Assembly: GCA_900120415.1 (NCBI GenBank)
Contig: FQLW01000005.1
Location: 666,907-730,906, forward strand
Reading direction: 5' to 3'
Origin: Urmitella timonensis
Lineage (GTDB): Bacteria; Actinomycetota; Actinomycetes; Actinomycetales; Actinomycetaceae
DNA length: 64,000 nt
Position numbers and translations under genes: made by a program. The notes beneath the pieces were generated by a model. The model was not told the DNA's origin and did no database searches. It saw nothing but the letters and a program-made list of their open reading frames with translations. This document shows positions 25,179 through 32,248 of this stretch, piece after piece (the first letter of the stretch is position 1; each line of letters begins with the position of its first letter).

Positions 25179-25511
25179 ATGGCAACGCTTGGAAAAATGA
25201 GTGAGCACATCGACCTAATACAACCTGTAGTGGTTAAGGACGCTGCCGGGTTCGCCACGACTCGTGATGAGGTTATTGCTTCGGTGCGCGCATATATGGA
25301 AGTGCGGCACGCTTCACCGGCTTGGGTCAACCGCGCCGCCTACACAAAAGCAGACCTTTTATTTAGGATCCGAGCAATACCCGGCATAAAAATAACCGAG
25401 GCGATGCAAATCAGCTCCGCACATGGCAGGTACGTTATTGATGCGGTCGAATACCTCGGCCGCTATGTCGAGATTTTAGCTCACCGCACCGAAGCAGAAG
25501 GAGCACCCTGA
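25179..25511 (+). CDS. Head closure / head-tail adaptor protein
   Basis: A 110-residue beta-rich protein in the position of the head-closure protein. GKMSEHIDLIQPV at the start and FRIRAIPGIKITEAMQI, then HGRYVIDAVEY, are like the phage head-tail joining family (SPP1 gp16/HK97 gp7-like). Overlaps the next gene by 1 nt (TGATG). Confidence 0.75.
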   Translation: MATLGKMSEHIDLIQPVVVKDAAGFATTRDEVIASVRAYMEVRHASPAWVNRAAYTKADLLFRIRAIPGIKITEAMQISSAHGRYVIDAVEYLGRYVEILAHRTEAEGAP

Positions 25512-25948
25512 TGGCTAGAGTACAAATCCGGCTTCCCAACGATTTCATTGACGCACTCGACTCGGCCAGCAGTCTCATTGATAACTGCGCTGAGCAAGTA
25601 CTTAAAGCCGGGGCTAACATAGTGGAGCCGCGTATGCGCTCTAACCTTTGTGCAGCAATCGGTTCGAATACGAAACAGCCCTCCCGCTCTACCGGTCAGC
25701 TCGCCAAAGCGCTAGGAACCGCGCCAGTAAAAGTCAATAGCCGCGGAGACTACAACGTCAAAGTTGGTTTCGCCGAGAACCGAGACGATGGTAGAGCTAA
25801 CGCACTAATCGCTAACGTCCTCGAACACGGACGCTCCAACCAGCCCGCTAGACCCTTCCTAGCCCCCACGCGTTCACAAACCAGGCGAGCCGCAATCACC
25901 GCAATGAAACAAACCCTAGCAGCGCGAATCCAGCAGGTGAAACCATGA
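25511..25948 (+). CDS. HK97 gp10-like neck protein
   Basis: A 145-residue basic protein. The signs are the family end NVLEHGRSNQPARPFLAPTR, where an RPFL motif precedes a C-terminal helix, and an N-terminal helix containing DALDSASSLIDNCAEQVLKAG. It is expected in the neck, between head and tail. Coupled to both neighbours by overlapping stop and start codons. Confidence 0.8.
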   Translation: MARVQIRLPNDFIDALDSASSLIDNCAEQVLKAGANIVEPRMRSNLCAAIGSNTKQPSRSTGQLAKALGTAPVKVNSRGDYNVKVGFAENRDDGRANALIANVLEHGRSNQPARPFLAPTRSQTRRAAITAMKQTLAARIQQVKP

Positions 25949-26292
25949 GCGGGCTTTTAGAAAACCTAAGCCACATCGCTAAACAACTTGGGCTCGCCTA
26001 TACAGTCAGCTGCTACACCGATTCCCCAGCCCCAGACACGTATCTAGTCTTCACCCCGTTAACAGATTCTTTCGACATCTTCGCCGACAACACCCCAGGC
26101 GTCGAAATAGAAGAAGCCCGAATCAGCCTGTTCACAAAAACCAACTACTTAGCTCTAAGAGACCAGATCACGAAAGCTCTAATCAGCGCTCGCCTGGTTA
26201 TCACAGCCAGGCGCTATATCGGATACGAGGACGACACCGGCTACCACCACTATTCAATCGACATCGCGGATTATTCACCGGCTATTTTCTAG
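25945..26292 (+). CDS. Tail terminator / neck-type protein
   Basis: A 115-residue protein in the tail-terminator position, just before the tail-tube gene in normal phage order. It has a TYLVFTPLTD strand and an end reading RYIGYEDDTGYHHYSIDIAD. The gene closes with a 4-nt tail-to-tail overlap with the cargo GIY-YIG gene. A diverged copy of its 3' end lies at 29459-29512, on the far side of the cargo. Family assignment rests on position and general likeness. Confidence 0.65.
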   Translation: MSGLLENLSHIAKQLGLAYTVSCYTDSPAPDTYLVFTPLTDSFDIFADNTPGVEIEEARISLFTKTNYLALRDQITKALISARLVITARRYIGYEDDTGYHHYSIDIADYSPAIF

Positions 26293-27041
26293 GAGTTATT
26301 GTTTTCCTCCCAGGCTCCATAATTTTGTCCCTCATCATTTACCCAGCGTGCTCTACCGTTGGCAGAGGTACCTAACACTATGGCTGCCGCGGCGGAAGGA
26401 GAAGTAAAAGCAATATCCCGGGTGACCACGCCGCGATTATTTTCTATGCGGATTGACCCATCACTAACTAACTTTTGGTGACGACTAGCTATAGTCGCAT
26501 ACGAGTTAACCGTTGCCTGACTTCTGGCTTTACTGATTTCCCAGCTAGCAACCACTATTAATCCCTTGAGGAGGAAAAACTCTCCATCAATCAGCTGCAT
26601 CGAGGCGTCTATCTGATCTTTTTGTCTGCGCAGATGGAAAATAGGCGAAGAAACTATCTGAGCGGTAGCTGGTTGCACGGTATTTTCTGGGGATCGCAAA
26701 ACGTTGACTCCCAGGATCGGCAAAATCAGCTTCATATTGTCTAAGAATGATTCTGCTGATGCTCGTTGCGCTTCAGAAAGCTTTCTGCTGCGAGGGGTTT
26801 GCTTGTTATCAGGCATAGAACAGCGCTCAGCATTCTTAGCGATTTCAACCAGACGGGCTTCTAAATACCCCCAATGTCCCTCGTTAAAAGACCGCTGCAA
26901 GCTAGCAATAATAACGACCTTTTCCCACTGCGACTTCTTTTTGTCATAATCGCGTAAGCGCTCTACAAAGTTTTCTGTCTTGCCTATATAGCACCAAGTG
27001 TTCTCAATAGCTTCAGGGTCATTACCAAGAAGAATATACAC
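26289..27041 (-). CDS. GIY-YIG nuclease-domain protein with DUF4357-like tail (5' end uncertain)
   Basis: Residues 1-25 hold the GIY-YIG core (VYILLGND ... WCYIGKTENFVERLRDY), with an EARLVEIAKNA helix. The C-terminal part (DGEFFLLKGLIVVASWEISK, then FTSPSAAAAIVLGTSANGRARW) matches DUF4357. The GTG at 27041 would start within the GVY strand, which removes the N-terminal residues of the fold. The frame stays open upstream to about 27131 (through SIACNGVYILL) with no good start, so the 5' end was probably lost on insertion. The usual role of such fusions is DNA-interacting, often in mobile or defence loci. Confidence 0.65.
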   Translation of the reverse strand: MYILLGNDPEAIENTWCYIGKTENFVERLRDYDKKKSQWEKVVIIASLQRSFNEGHWGYLEARLVEIAKNAERCSMPDNKQTPRSRKLSEAQRASAESFLDNMKLILPILGVNVLRSPENTVQPATAQIVSSPIFHLRRQKDQIDASMQLIDGEFFLLKGLIVVASWEISKARSQATVNSYATIASRHQKLVSDGSIRIENNRGVVTRDIAFTSPSAAAAIVLGTSANGRARWVNDEGQNYGAWEENNNS

Positions 27042-27202
27042 ACCATTACAAGCGATTGAGCTGAATGACCCCGTGTTTGCATGGGGTTTTTGAGACGTTT
27101 GAGTTTGTTTGAACCTCGTAGCGACTAGACATCATAGTTCTGCTGAAGTCAACACCGCTTTAGCAGGAATTTTTATGGTTTTTGCTTCTAATCATAAAGA
27201 GA

Positions 27203-28426
27203 TTATTTGCGGAACTCGGGATGGTAAAAACTCAGCAAAATTGCCGCAGCTATCAGGACTGCGCAACATGTCATTGGTAGCCACGGAGAGAGTCCGTAAA
27301 GTGCGGTAGAGGCTATCGGTGCCACTACATAGGCAGCACCATTGTTAGCATTAATCAACCCGGCCAGCCCACCTTGTTCTTCGGGCTTCATTTGCAAAGT
27401 AGGCGCCGTGTTGTAGCCAGGCATCGCCAGGCCTAGACCAAAGCCTGTCAAGATGCTGGCCACGATGAACAGTCCAAGATTTAGTGGATAAACCAAGAGT
27501 AGTAACCCGAGAAGAACGATTATTAATCCTCTTCTAAAGAGTTTTTTAGCACCCCAGTTTAACCTTGGAGCCACCAAGGCCTGCGCCAGTATCATCACCA
27601 CACCCATTATTGACATGCACAAAGCGGTGAGCCCTGCTGTTGCGCCGGCCGCTAGCTTCAAAACATCCTGCAGTAAAAAGCCGAAAAGTGTAGCCACGGT
27701 AGAAAAAGCGGTAAACATTAGGAAACCGCAAGCCAGGAACACGAATACTCTTGAATCAAAATAGGAAACTTTTGCCGGTTGAGCGACTTTTTCTTCGCTA
27801 CCTGTGGGTTTGAATGTTAGCAGCAAAACGGCAACGCCTAAAAGCATGACCAGAGGCATCACCAGCAAGGGCATCATGAAACCTCCTATAGCTGCAAGGC
27901 TGCCGCCCAATAAGGCTCCAAGAATAGACGAGAATCCTTGTGCAGCACCCAAGACTCCCAGACCCTTTACCCGTTGCGTCTCATTGTAGGTATGAGTCAC
28001 AACGTAGGTTTGCGCGGCTGGGGAAACTGATGCGATGGCACCGCCGTACAGCACTCCCCTAGTTATGACTACTCCTATGATCAACGCTATGCCGGTGAGC
28101 AGACCCTTAAATCCTAGCCACACCACCATAGCGAATCCGCTTAGAGCCAGGATTCCGGCAAGCATGCCAATAAGCAAGATACGCCGAGATCCCCATCGCA
28201 ATGAGACCCGTCCCCACCTGGTGGAGGTAAGAGAAAACATTATGGCAGCTAACGAAATGGTGGCGCCAATGTGCCATTCCTTCAGCCCGATTTCGCGCGA
28301 TAGCGGAGCCAGAATTGGATTAAGAATCATCTGCCCCATATATGCCAGTAACACCGTCAAAAACAAGGGAAACAGTCCCGCTATTTTTGATTCGACTTTC
28401 TCGTTTCGTTCATTAGTGGCGCACAT
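27203..28426 (-). CDS. MFS transporter, drug-efflux type
   Basis: A 407-residue membrane protein with about 12 hydrophobic helices. The ATG at 28426 has AAAGGA 8 nt upstream. It has the loop 2-3 motif (SLTSTRWGRVSLRWGSRRILL, a G-x3-D/R-R-x-G-R/K-R pattern) of proton-driven exporters and a long central loop at TFKPTGSEEKVAQPAK. Divergent from a TetR regulator with a shared palindromic operator, so the two are a classic inducible efflux pair. The substrate is unknown. It is cargo within the phage structural genes and against the phage direction, so it is probably expressed in the lysogen. Confidence 0.85.
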   Translation of the reverse strand: MCATNERNEKVESKIAGLFPLFLTVLLAYMGQMILNPILAPLSREIGLKEWHIGATISLAAIMFSLTSTRWGRVSLRWGSRRILLIGMLAGILALSGFAMVVWLGFKGLLTGIALIIGVVITRGVLYGGAIASVSPAAQTYVVTHTYNETQRVKGLGVLGAAQGFSSILGALLGGSLAAIGGFMMPLLVMPLVMLLGVAVLLLTFKPTGSEEKVAQPAKVSYFDSRVFVFLACGFLMFTAFSTVATLFGFLLQDVLKLAAGATAGLTALCMSIMGVVMILAQALVAPRLNWGAKKLFRRGLIIVLLGLLLLVYPLNLGLFIVASILTGFGLGLAMPGYNTAPTLQMKPEEQGGLAGLINANNGAAYVVAPIASTALYGLSPWLPMTCCAVLIAAAILLSFYHPEFRK

Positions 28427-28465
28427 TAAAACATCCTTTCCAAAGTGAGCTACCAATCAAGCTGA

Positions 28466-28496
28466 GACAATACTAGAACAATGTTCTAGTATTGTC
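28466..28496. promoter_or_regulatory. TetR-type operator, perfect 15-bp inverted repeat
   Basis: GACAATACTAGAACA (28466-28480) and TGTTCTAGTATTGTC (28482-28496) are exact inverted arms around a single A. It lies between the divergent transporter and regulator genes, where it can control both promoters. Confidence 0.85.
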
Positions 28497-28519
28497 GAGG
28501 TTGAGGGTATGCTGTTTTC

Positions 28520-29221
28520 GTGGGGAATAAAGACAAGCGGGTAAACACGGGTAGACGCGCCTGGCTGACGCAGGAAAAGATCATGTACACCGCAATGGAA
28601 CTGACCCGAGAGTGCGGTCTAGAAAAATGGTCGATTCGTGACCTTGCGCAGCGTCTGGGAGTAGTTCCCTCTGTCATCTACCACCATTACCAAAACCGTG
28701 ACGCCATTACCGCTTCTGTAATAGGCGAGATCACTAGCACCATCGAACTACCGGACGAGCAGCTGGAATGGAAAGATTGGTTCATCTCCCTAGCAAAAAA
28801 TGTCAGGCCTGTCTTTCTTGAATTCCCCGGAGTCACCGACAAACTGATGTATGGACATATGAACGCCGCGTTGATACCAATCTTGGAGGTGGCTTACGAA
28901 AAACTACGGGATGCTGGTTTTAGCAAGTACATTCACATCGCATACTCAATTATCATCAACACGATGCTATGGAGCATTACTGCTCGCAACTTGCGCAGCC
29001 CAACCAAGCAGGAACAGCGCCACGACCTAGGCCAAATGATTACCCAACTTCAGCCCCTAGCTGTCTGCTCCACAACGCTGGCTGACATCATCCAGGGCTA
29101 CTTAATTCCGCTAGCCAACCCGAAAAACGAAGACCGCATGAGTCAGGAATACTTTGAAATCATCATAGAAGTCGTACTCGCCGGTTTAGAGATAGCAATC
29201 TTGCCTCGCGAAAACGCCTAA
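28520..29221 (+). CDS. TetR family transcriptional regulator
   Basis: A 233-residue repressor. The N-terminal HTH is canonical (ELTRECGLEKWSIRDLAQRL, then VVPSVIYHHYQNRDAITASV). The C-terminal ligand domain (from residue 70) resembles the TetR_C group of drug-efflux regulators. GTG start at 28520 lies 23 nt after the operator, with a possible -10 TATGCT just before, so the transcript may be nearly leaderless. It probably represses the divergent MFS exporter and itself. Confidence 0.88.
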   Translation: MGNKDKRVNTGRRAWLTQEKIMYTAMELTRECGLEKWSIRDLAQRLGVVPSVIYHHYQNRDAITASVIGEITSTIELPDEQLEWKDWFISLAKNVRPVFLEFPGVTDKLMYGHMNAALIPILEVAYEKLRDAGFSKYIHIAYSIIINTMLWSITARNLRSPTKQEQRHDLGQMITQLQPLAVCSTTLADIIQGYLIPLANPKNEDRMSQEYFEIIIEVVLAGLEIAILPRENA

Positions 29222-29533
29222 CGAACCCGTGAACAAGAGAAATCATCAATACTCATAAAATATTTCCCAAAATCGCAAGGCATCCAGCTAAGAGCAAAGC
29301 TTTTCAGCCTCTCCCTCTATTTCCTGCGATTTTCCAATAAATACAAGAAGATCCACTATATCCAGAGCTTCCCAAACAACTGGTACGACTACATCAAATA
29401 CTGCACTACCAATGAACTAGCTATCGCCCTTCACAGTACACAGGCTTCTCCCAGGAATCCGCTATATCGGATACGAGGCGGATACCGGTTTTCACCACTA
29501 TTCCATCGATGTTTCGAGTTTTAGAGCCTGTCC
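29222..29533. other. Gap with degraded phage sequence
   Basis: No gene was seen. Between 29459 and 29512 the sequence reads RYIGYEADTGFHHYSIDV, a diverged copy of the end of the tail-terminator gene (26213-26270). The preceding 230 bp contain no recognisable coding. This relic marks a recombination edge of the cargo region. Confidence 0.7.
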
Positions 29534-30046
29534 TTAAGAGTTTGCAATGATCAGGAAAGTCAAAAATCCGATGAACAAGATCTCCAGGACTAACCCGATG
29601 ACGTTAATGACTTTTTCGCTCTTTTCAGGCCAGAATCTGGCTAGCAGAGCAAAAACTACTAAGCCAGTAGCGGCTCCAGCAGTGTTCATTATGACATCGG
29701 TGATATCGCTGACCCCAATAGCGAAAACGTACTGAACGACCTCGAATGCCACGCTTGCTAAAAACGGTGGGAGCAATTGAATTAACCATGAGCGCCGTTT
29801 CAACAACATCCTCATGTACAAGCCAAACGGGATGAAAATAAGGAAGTTGACCACGATCTCATCAAAGAAGTTCGACCCGTAAAGATTCGCAGAATCTGTA
29901 AATGGGATCAGATTTAAGTAGCGCGCATGCCGCATGCCCAGTATGTCGTCAACGCTGGTGGCGAATTTGAACAGCACCATCCACAACAACAAGAGCAGAT
30001 AAATCCCGAACACCGCATAGGTCAAGCATCGCTTTTTCTCTCTCAT
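29534..30046 (-). CDS. VanZ-like integral membrane protein
   Basis: A 170-residue protein with four or five hydrophobic helices. Family signs are LNLIPFTDS after the first helix, FDEIVVNFLIFIPFGLY, and FEVVQYVFAIGVSDITDVIMN, which match the VanZ pattern (N-x2-F-P-G, E..Q......R..D..D...N). VanZ members are linked to teicoplanin or cell-envelope stress resistance in some contexts; the role here is unknown. It is oriented against the phage genes, directly before the tail-tube gene. Confidence 0.88.
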   Translation of the reverse strand: MREKKRCLTYAVFGIYLLLLLWMVLFKFATSVDDILGMRHARYLNLIPFTDSANLYGSNFFDEIVVNFLIFIPFGLYMRMLLKRRSWLIQLLPPFLASVAFEVVQYVFAIGVSDITDVIMNTAGAATGLVVFALLARFWPEKSEKVINVIGLVLEILFIGFLTFLIIANS

Positions 30047-30106
30047 TCCCCAATTCTATCTCTCGATGACATCTAACGAAAATTACTACCCAAAAGGAGA
30101 AACATC

Positions 30107-30715
30107 ATGGCAACTATTGGTTTAGACAAGCTCTACTACGCCACTATCACCGAAGACCCCACCACCGGTGAGGAAACCTATGCCACCCCGAAATCCCTCG
30201 CCAAAGCCATCAGCGCTGAACTCTCCGTGGAGGTTGCCGAGGCAATCCTTTACGCCGACGACGGGGCATCCGAGATCGTTAAAGAATTCAAGTCCGGGAC
30301 GCTCACCCTAGGTGTCGATGATCTTGGTGCAGAAGCCGCCGCAGCACTCACCGGAGCCACCTTGGATGCCAACGGCGTGCTCATTAGCGCTAGCGAGGAT
30401 GGCGGTACACCAGTAGCCATCGGTTTTCGAGCGGCACGTAGTAACGGAAAATACCAGTACTTCTGGCTCTACCGCGTCAAATTCGCCCTCCCAACCACGA
30501 CCCTAGCTACCAAGGCCGACAGCATTACCTTCAGCACTCCGTCGATTGAGGGCACGATCCTGTGCCGTAACAAGCCCGACACGCAAGGTCGTCATCCGTG
30601 GAAGGCCGAGGTCACCGAAGGCGCTGCCGGAGTCAAGGCAGAGACGATCTCTGGCTGGTACACCCAGGTGTATGAGCCTGCCGCTACAAGCAGCCCTAAA
30701 CCGACTAACAACTAG
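30107..30715 (+). CDS. Major tail protein (tail tube, phi13 type)
   Basis: A 202-residue tube subunit. The start ATIGLDKLYYATITEDP and the later GFRAARSNGKYQYFWLYRVKF and DSITFSTPSIEGTI are typical of the phage major tail protein of Gram-positive siphoviruses. AAAGGAG lies before the ATG. The next genes are the tail assembly chaperones, as expected. Confidence 0.9.
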   Translation: MATIGLDKLYYATITEDPTTGEETYATPKSLAKAISAELSVEVAEAILYADDGASEIVKEFKSGTLTLGVDDLGAEAAAALTGATLDANGVLISASEDGGTPVAIGFRAARSNGKYQYFWLYRVKFALPTTTLATKADSITFSTPSIEGTILCRNKPDTQGRHPWKAEVTEGAAGVKAETISGWYTQVYEPAATSSPKPTNN

Positions 30716-30730
30716 AACAGCAGGTAAGTT

Positions 30731-31353
30731 ATGGCAGCGAAAACCCAAACCAGCCCGACAGGTAGCTCCGCTTTAAAGAGCGCGACAATCACTATCGCAG
30801 GTGAGGAATACGAGCTTGTCCTCACTACCCGTGCGACCCGCCTTATAGCTCAACGTTACGGAGGTCTAGAACATTTAGGTCAAGCCCTGGAAACTAGCGA
30901 AGATATGGATAAGTCACTCGGTGAGGTAATCTGGCTTATCGCCCTGCTCGCTAACCAGTCCGTACAAATACACAACCTCACCCATCCTGACGATAAGCGC
31001 CCAGAGCTGACCGCGGAAGCAGTGGAGTTACTAACTGTGCCTGCAGATTTAGCTGACTACCGAGAGGCTATCGCCCAGGCACTCCAACGCGGCACCCGGC
31101 GAGCAATCATGACCGAGACCCCGGGCCCAAAAGGGCAAACCAGGAAAAAGGACACTTAATAGATAGTGACGAGGCAATCTTTACCCGCCTGACCTATATC
31201 GGGCTCGCCCACCTGGGACTGACCCAAGCAGAGATCGAACTGATGGTGTTCGGACAGCTACTGGACTTGGTGGATTGTTGGCTGATTGAGACCGGCCGGG
31301 CTGAAGCGAAACGCCAGTGGTTTATTGATGATGTGGTCCCAGAGGGTATTTAA
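30731..31353 (+). CDS. Tail assembly chaperone, with -1 frameshift product (gpG/gpGT type)
   Basis: The zero-frame product is 142 residues (30731-31159). A -1 slip at the CCCAAAA at 31126-31132, read as C-CCA-AAA in the zero frame, continues in an open frame to the TAA at 31351-31353, giving about 207 residues. The extension (DEAIFTRLTYIGLAHLGL, then FGQLLDLVDCWLIE) has no start codon of its own and looks like the T part of lambda-type chaperones. Both products normally guide tube polymerisation on the tape measure. The extension ends before the cargo Abi gene. Confidence 0.82.
31126..31132 (+). other. Candidate -1 ribosomal frameshift site CCCAAAA
   Basis: The heptamer fits X-XXY-YYZ in the correct frame, and shifting -1 joins the two chaperone frames exactly. 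No pseudoknot was modelled. Confidence 0.75.
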
Positions 31354-31418
31354 GGGTTGCTTGTGGTAGGCTGGGTGATGAAGAAGGTGGGAACAAGGTC
31401 TCCCATCATGTCTTAGGA

Positions 31419-31449
31419 GAGTCTGGTGGACGTAGGCGCCGCTAGGCTC
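31419..31449. terminator. Conserved hairpin between chaperone and Abi genes
   Basis: GAGTCTGGT (31419-31427) pairs with GCTAGGCTC (31441-31449) with G-U pairs. The relic copy has GAGTCTAGC (9013-9021) with GCTAGGCTC (9035-9043): the stem is kept while bases change. It lies just past the stop of the Abi gene. Confidence 0.55.
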
Positions 31450-31457
31450 TTCTTTCA

Positions 31458-32189
31458 TTATGCAGTGGCGGGTTTTCGTCTAAGTACTGCGCTGACCTGC
31501 GAGGTGCCGGTGAGCCATTGGGCAACTGTCGGGTTGATAGAAGTGACGAGATCAAACGCCTCTTGAATATGCGCGCGAACATCCATGTCCAGTAGCGGTT
31601 CTACGTGTGAGACCCGGTTACGCAAGCGATGCAGGTGCGCGACTCTCCAAAAGGTTAGTTGTCCGTCAGGGTCTTCGGCATTTGGGAAAGCGTTGCGCAG
31701 AGCCTCGTCCCATAGGCGCATCCGATTATGGTTTTCCCTGGTTTCAGGGTTGGCATCGGGCAGATGATTGGGCAACAGGTCACGCCACATGCCGAACATG
31801 ATTTGCGCTAACACGTCATCATGACTGACTGGCTGATTGTAGCGGCGGTGGTCTGCGGGTCTGGCGGTCGCTTGCTTCTTTGCCCGCCGCAGTGCATCTT
31901 TACGTTTGGCCGCGCTAAGGCTTCTTAGCGGAGCGGCTGGCTCGTCGAGCAGCCAACTCGTGGCTCCTGGAAGGTTGGCTGTATTCCAGGTTTGTAGCCG
32001 CGCGTCGATGGCGTTGCGCAGTATTACTTCAGTGTTACCGAGCACGGCCTGAACACTAGCGGTGAGTTCGCTGTGCCATTGATAAAGCTGAAGCGCCCTC
32101 TTCTGGTTACCCGCACACCGCTCAAGATAAGGCGCCATTCGGGCATCAGACAACGCATCAACCACTTGCCCGCGCCAATCAGTACTCAC
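31458..32189 (-). CDS. Abi-like HEPN-type protein (candidate abortive-infection gene)
   Basis: About 243 residues from the GTG at 32189; the frame extends to 32246, but the relic copy shows conservation only from this point. It has the Abi-family N-terminal helices (SELTASVQAVLGNTEVILRN) and near residue 190 the HEPN-type R-x4-H motif within HRLRNRVSHVEPLL. Related Abi proteins are RNA-targeting toxins that stop phage growth. It sits reverse-oriented between the chaperone and tape-measure genes, a classical site for lysogeny-expressed accessory genes. It may exclude other phages. A deleted copy lies at 9049-9398. Confidence 0.75.
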   Translation of the reverse strand: MSTDWRGQVVDALSDARMAPYLERCAGNQKRALQLYQWHSELTASVQAVLGNTEVILRNAIDARLQTWNTANLPGATSWLLDEPAAPLRSLSAAKRKDALRRAKKQATARPADHRRYNQPVSHDDVLAQIMFGMWRDLLPNHLPDANPETRENHNRMRLWDEALRNAFPNAEDPDGQLTFWRVAHLHRLRNRVSHVEPLLDMDVRAHIQEAFDLVTSINPTVAQWLTGTSQVSAVLRRKPATA

Positions 32190-32248
32190 CAACTCATTTT
32201 CCCACAACCGACCACCCCTTGGCCAACCTATGCAAAAGGACACCACAC

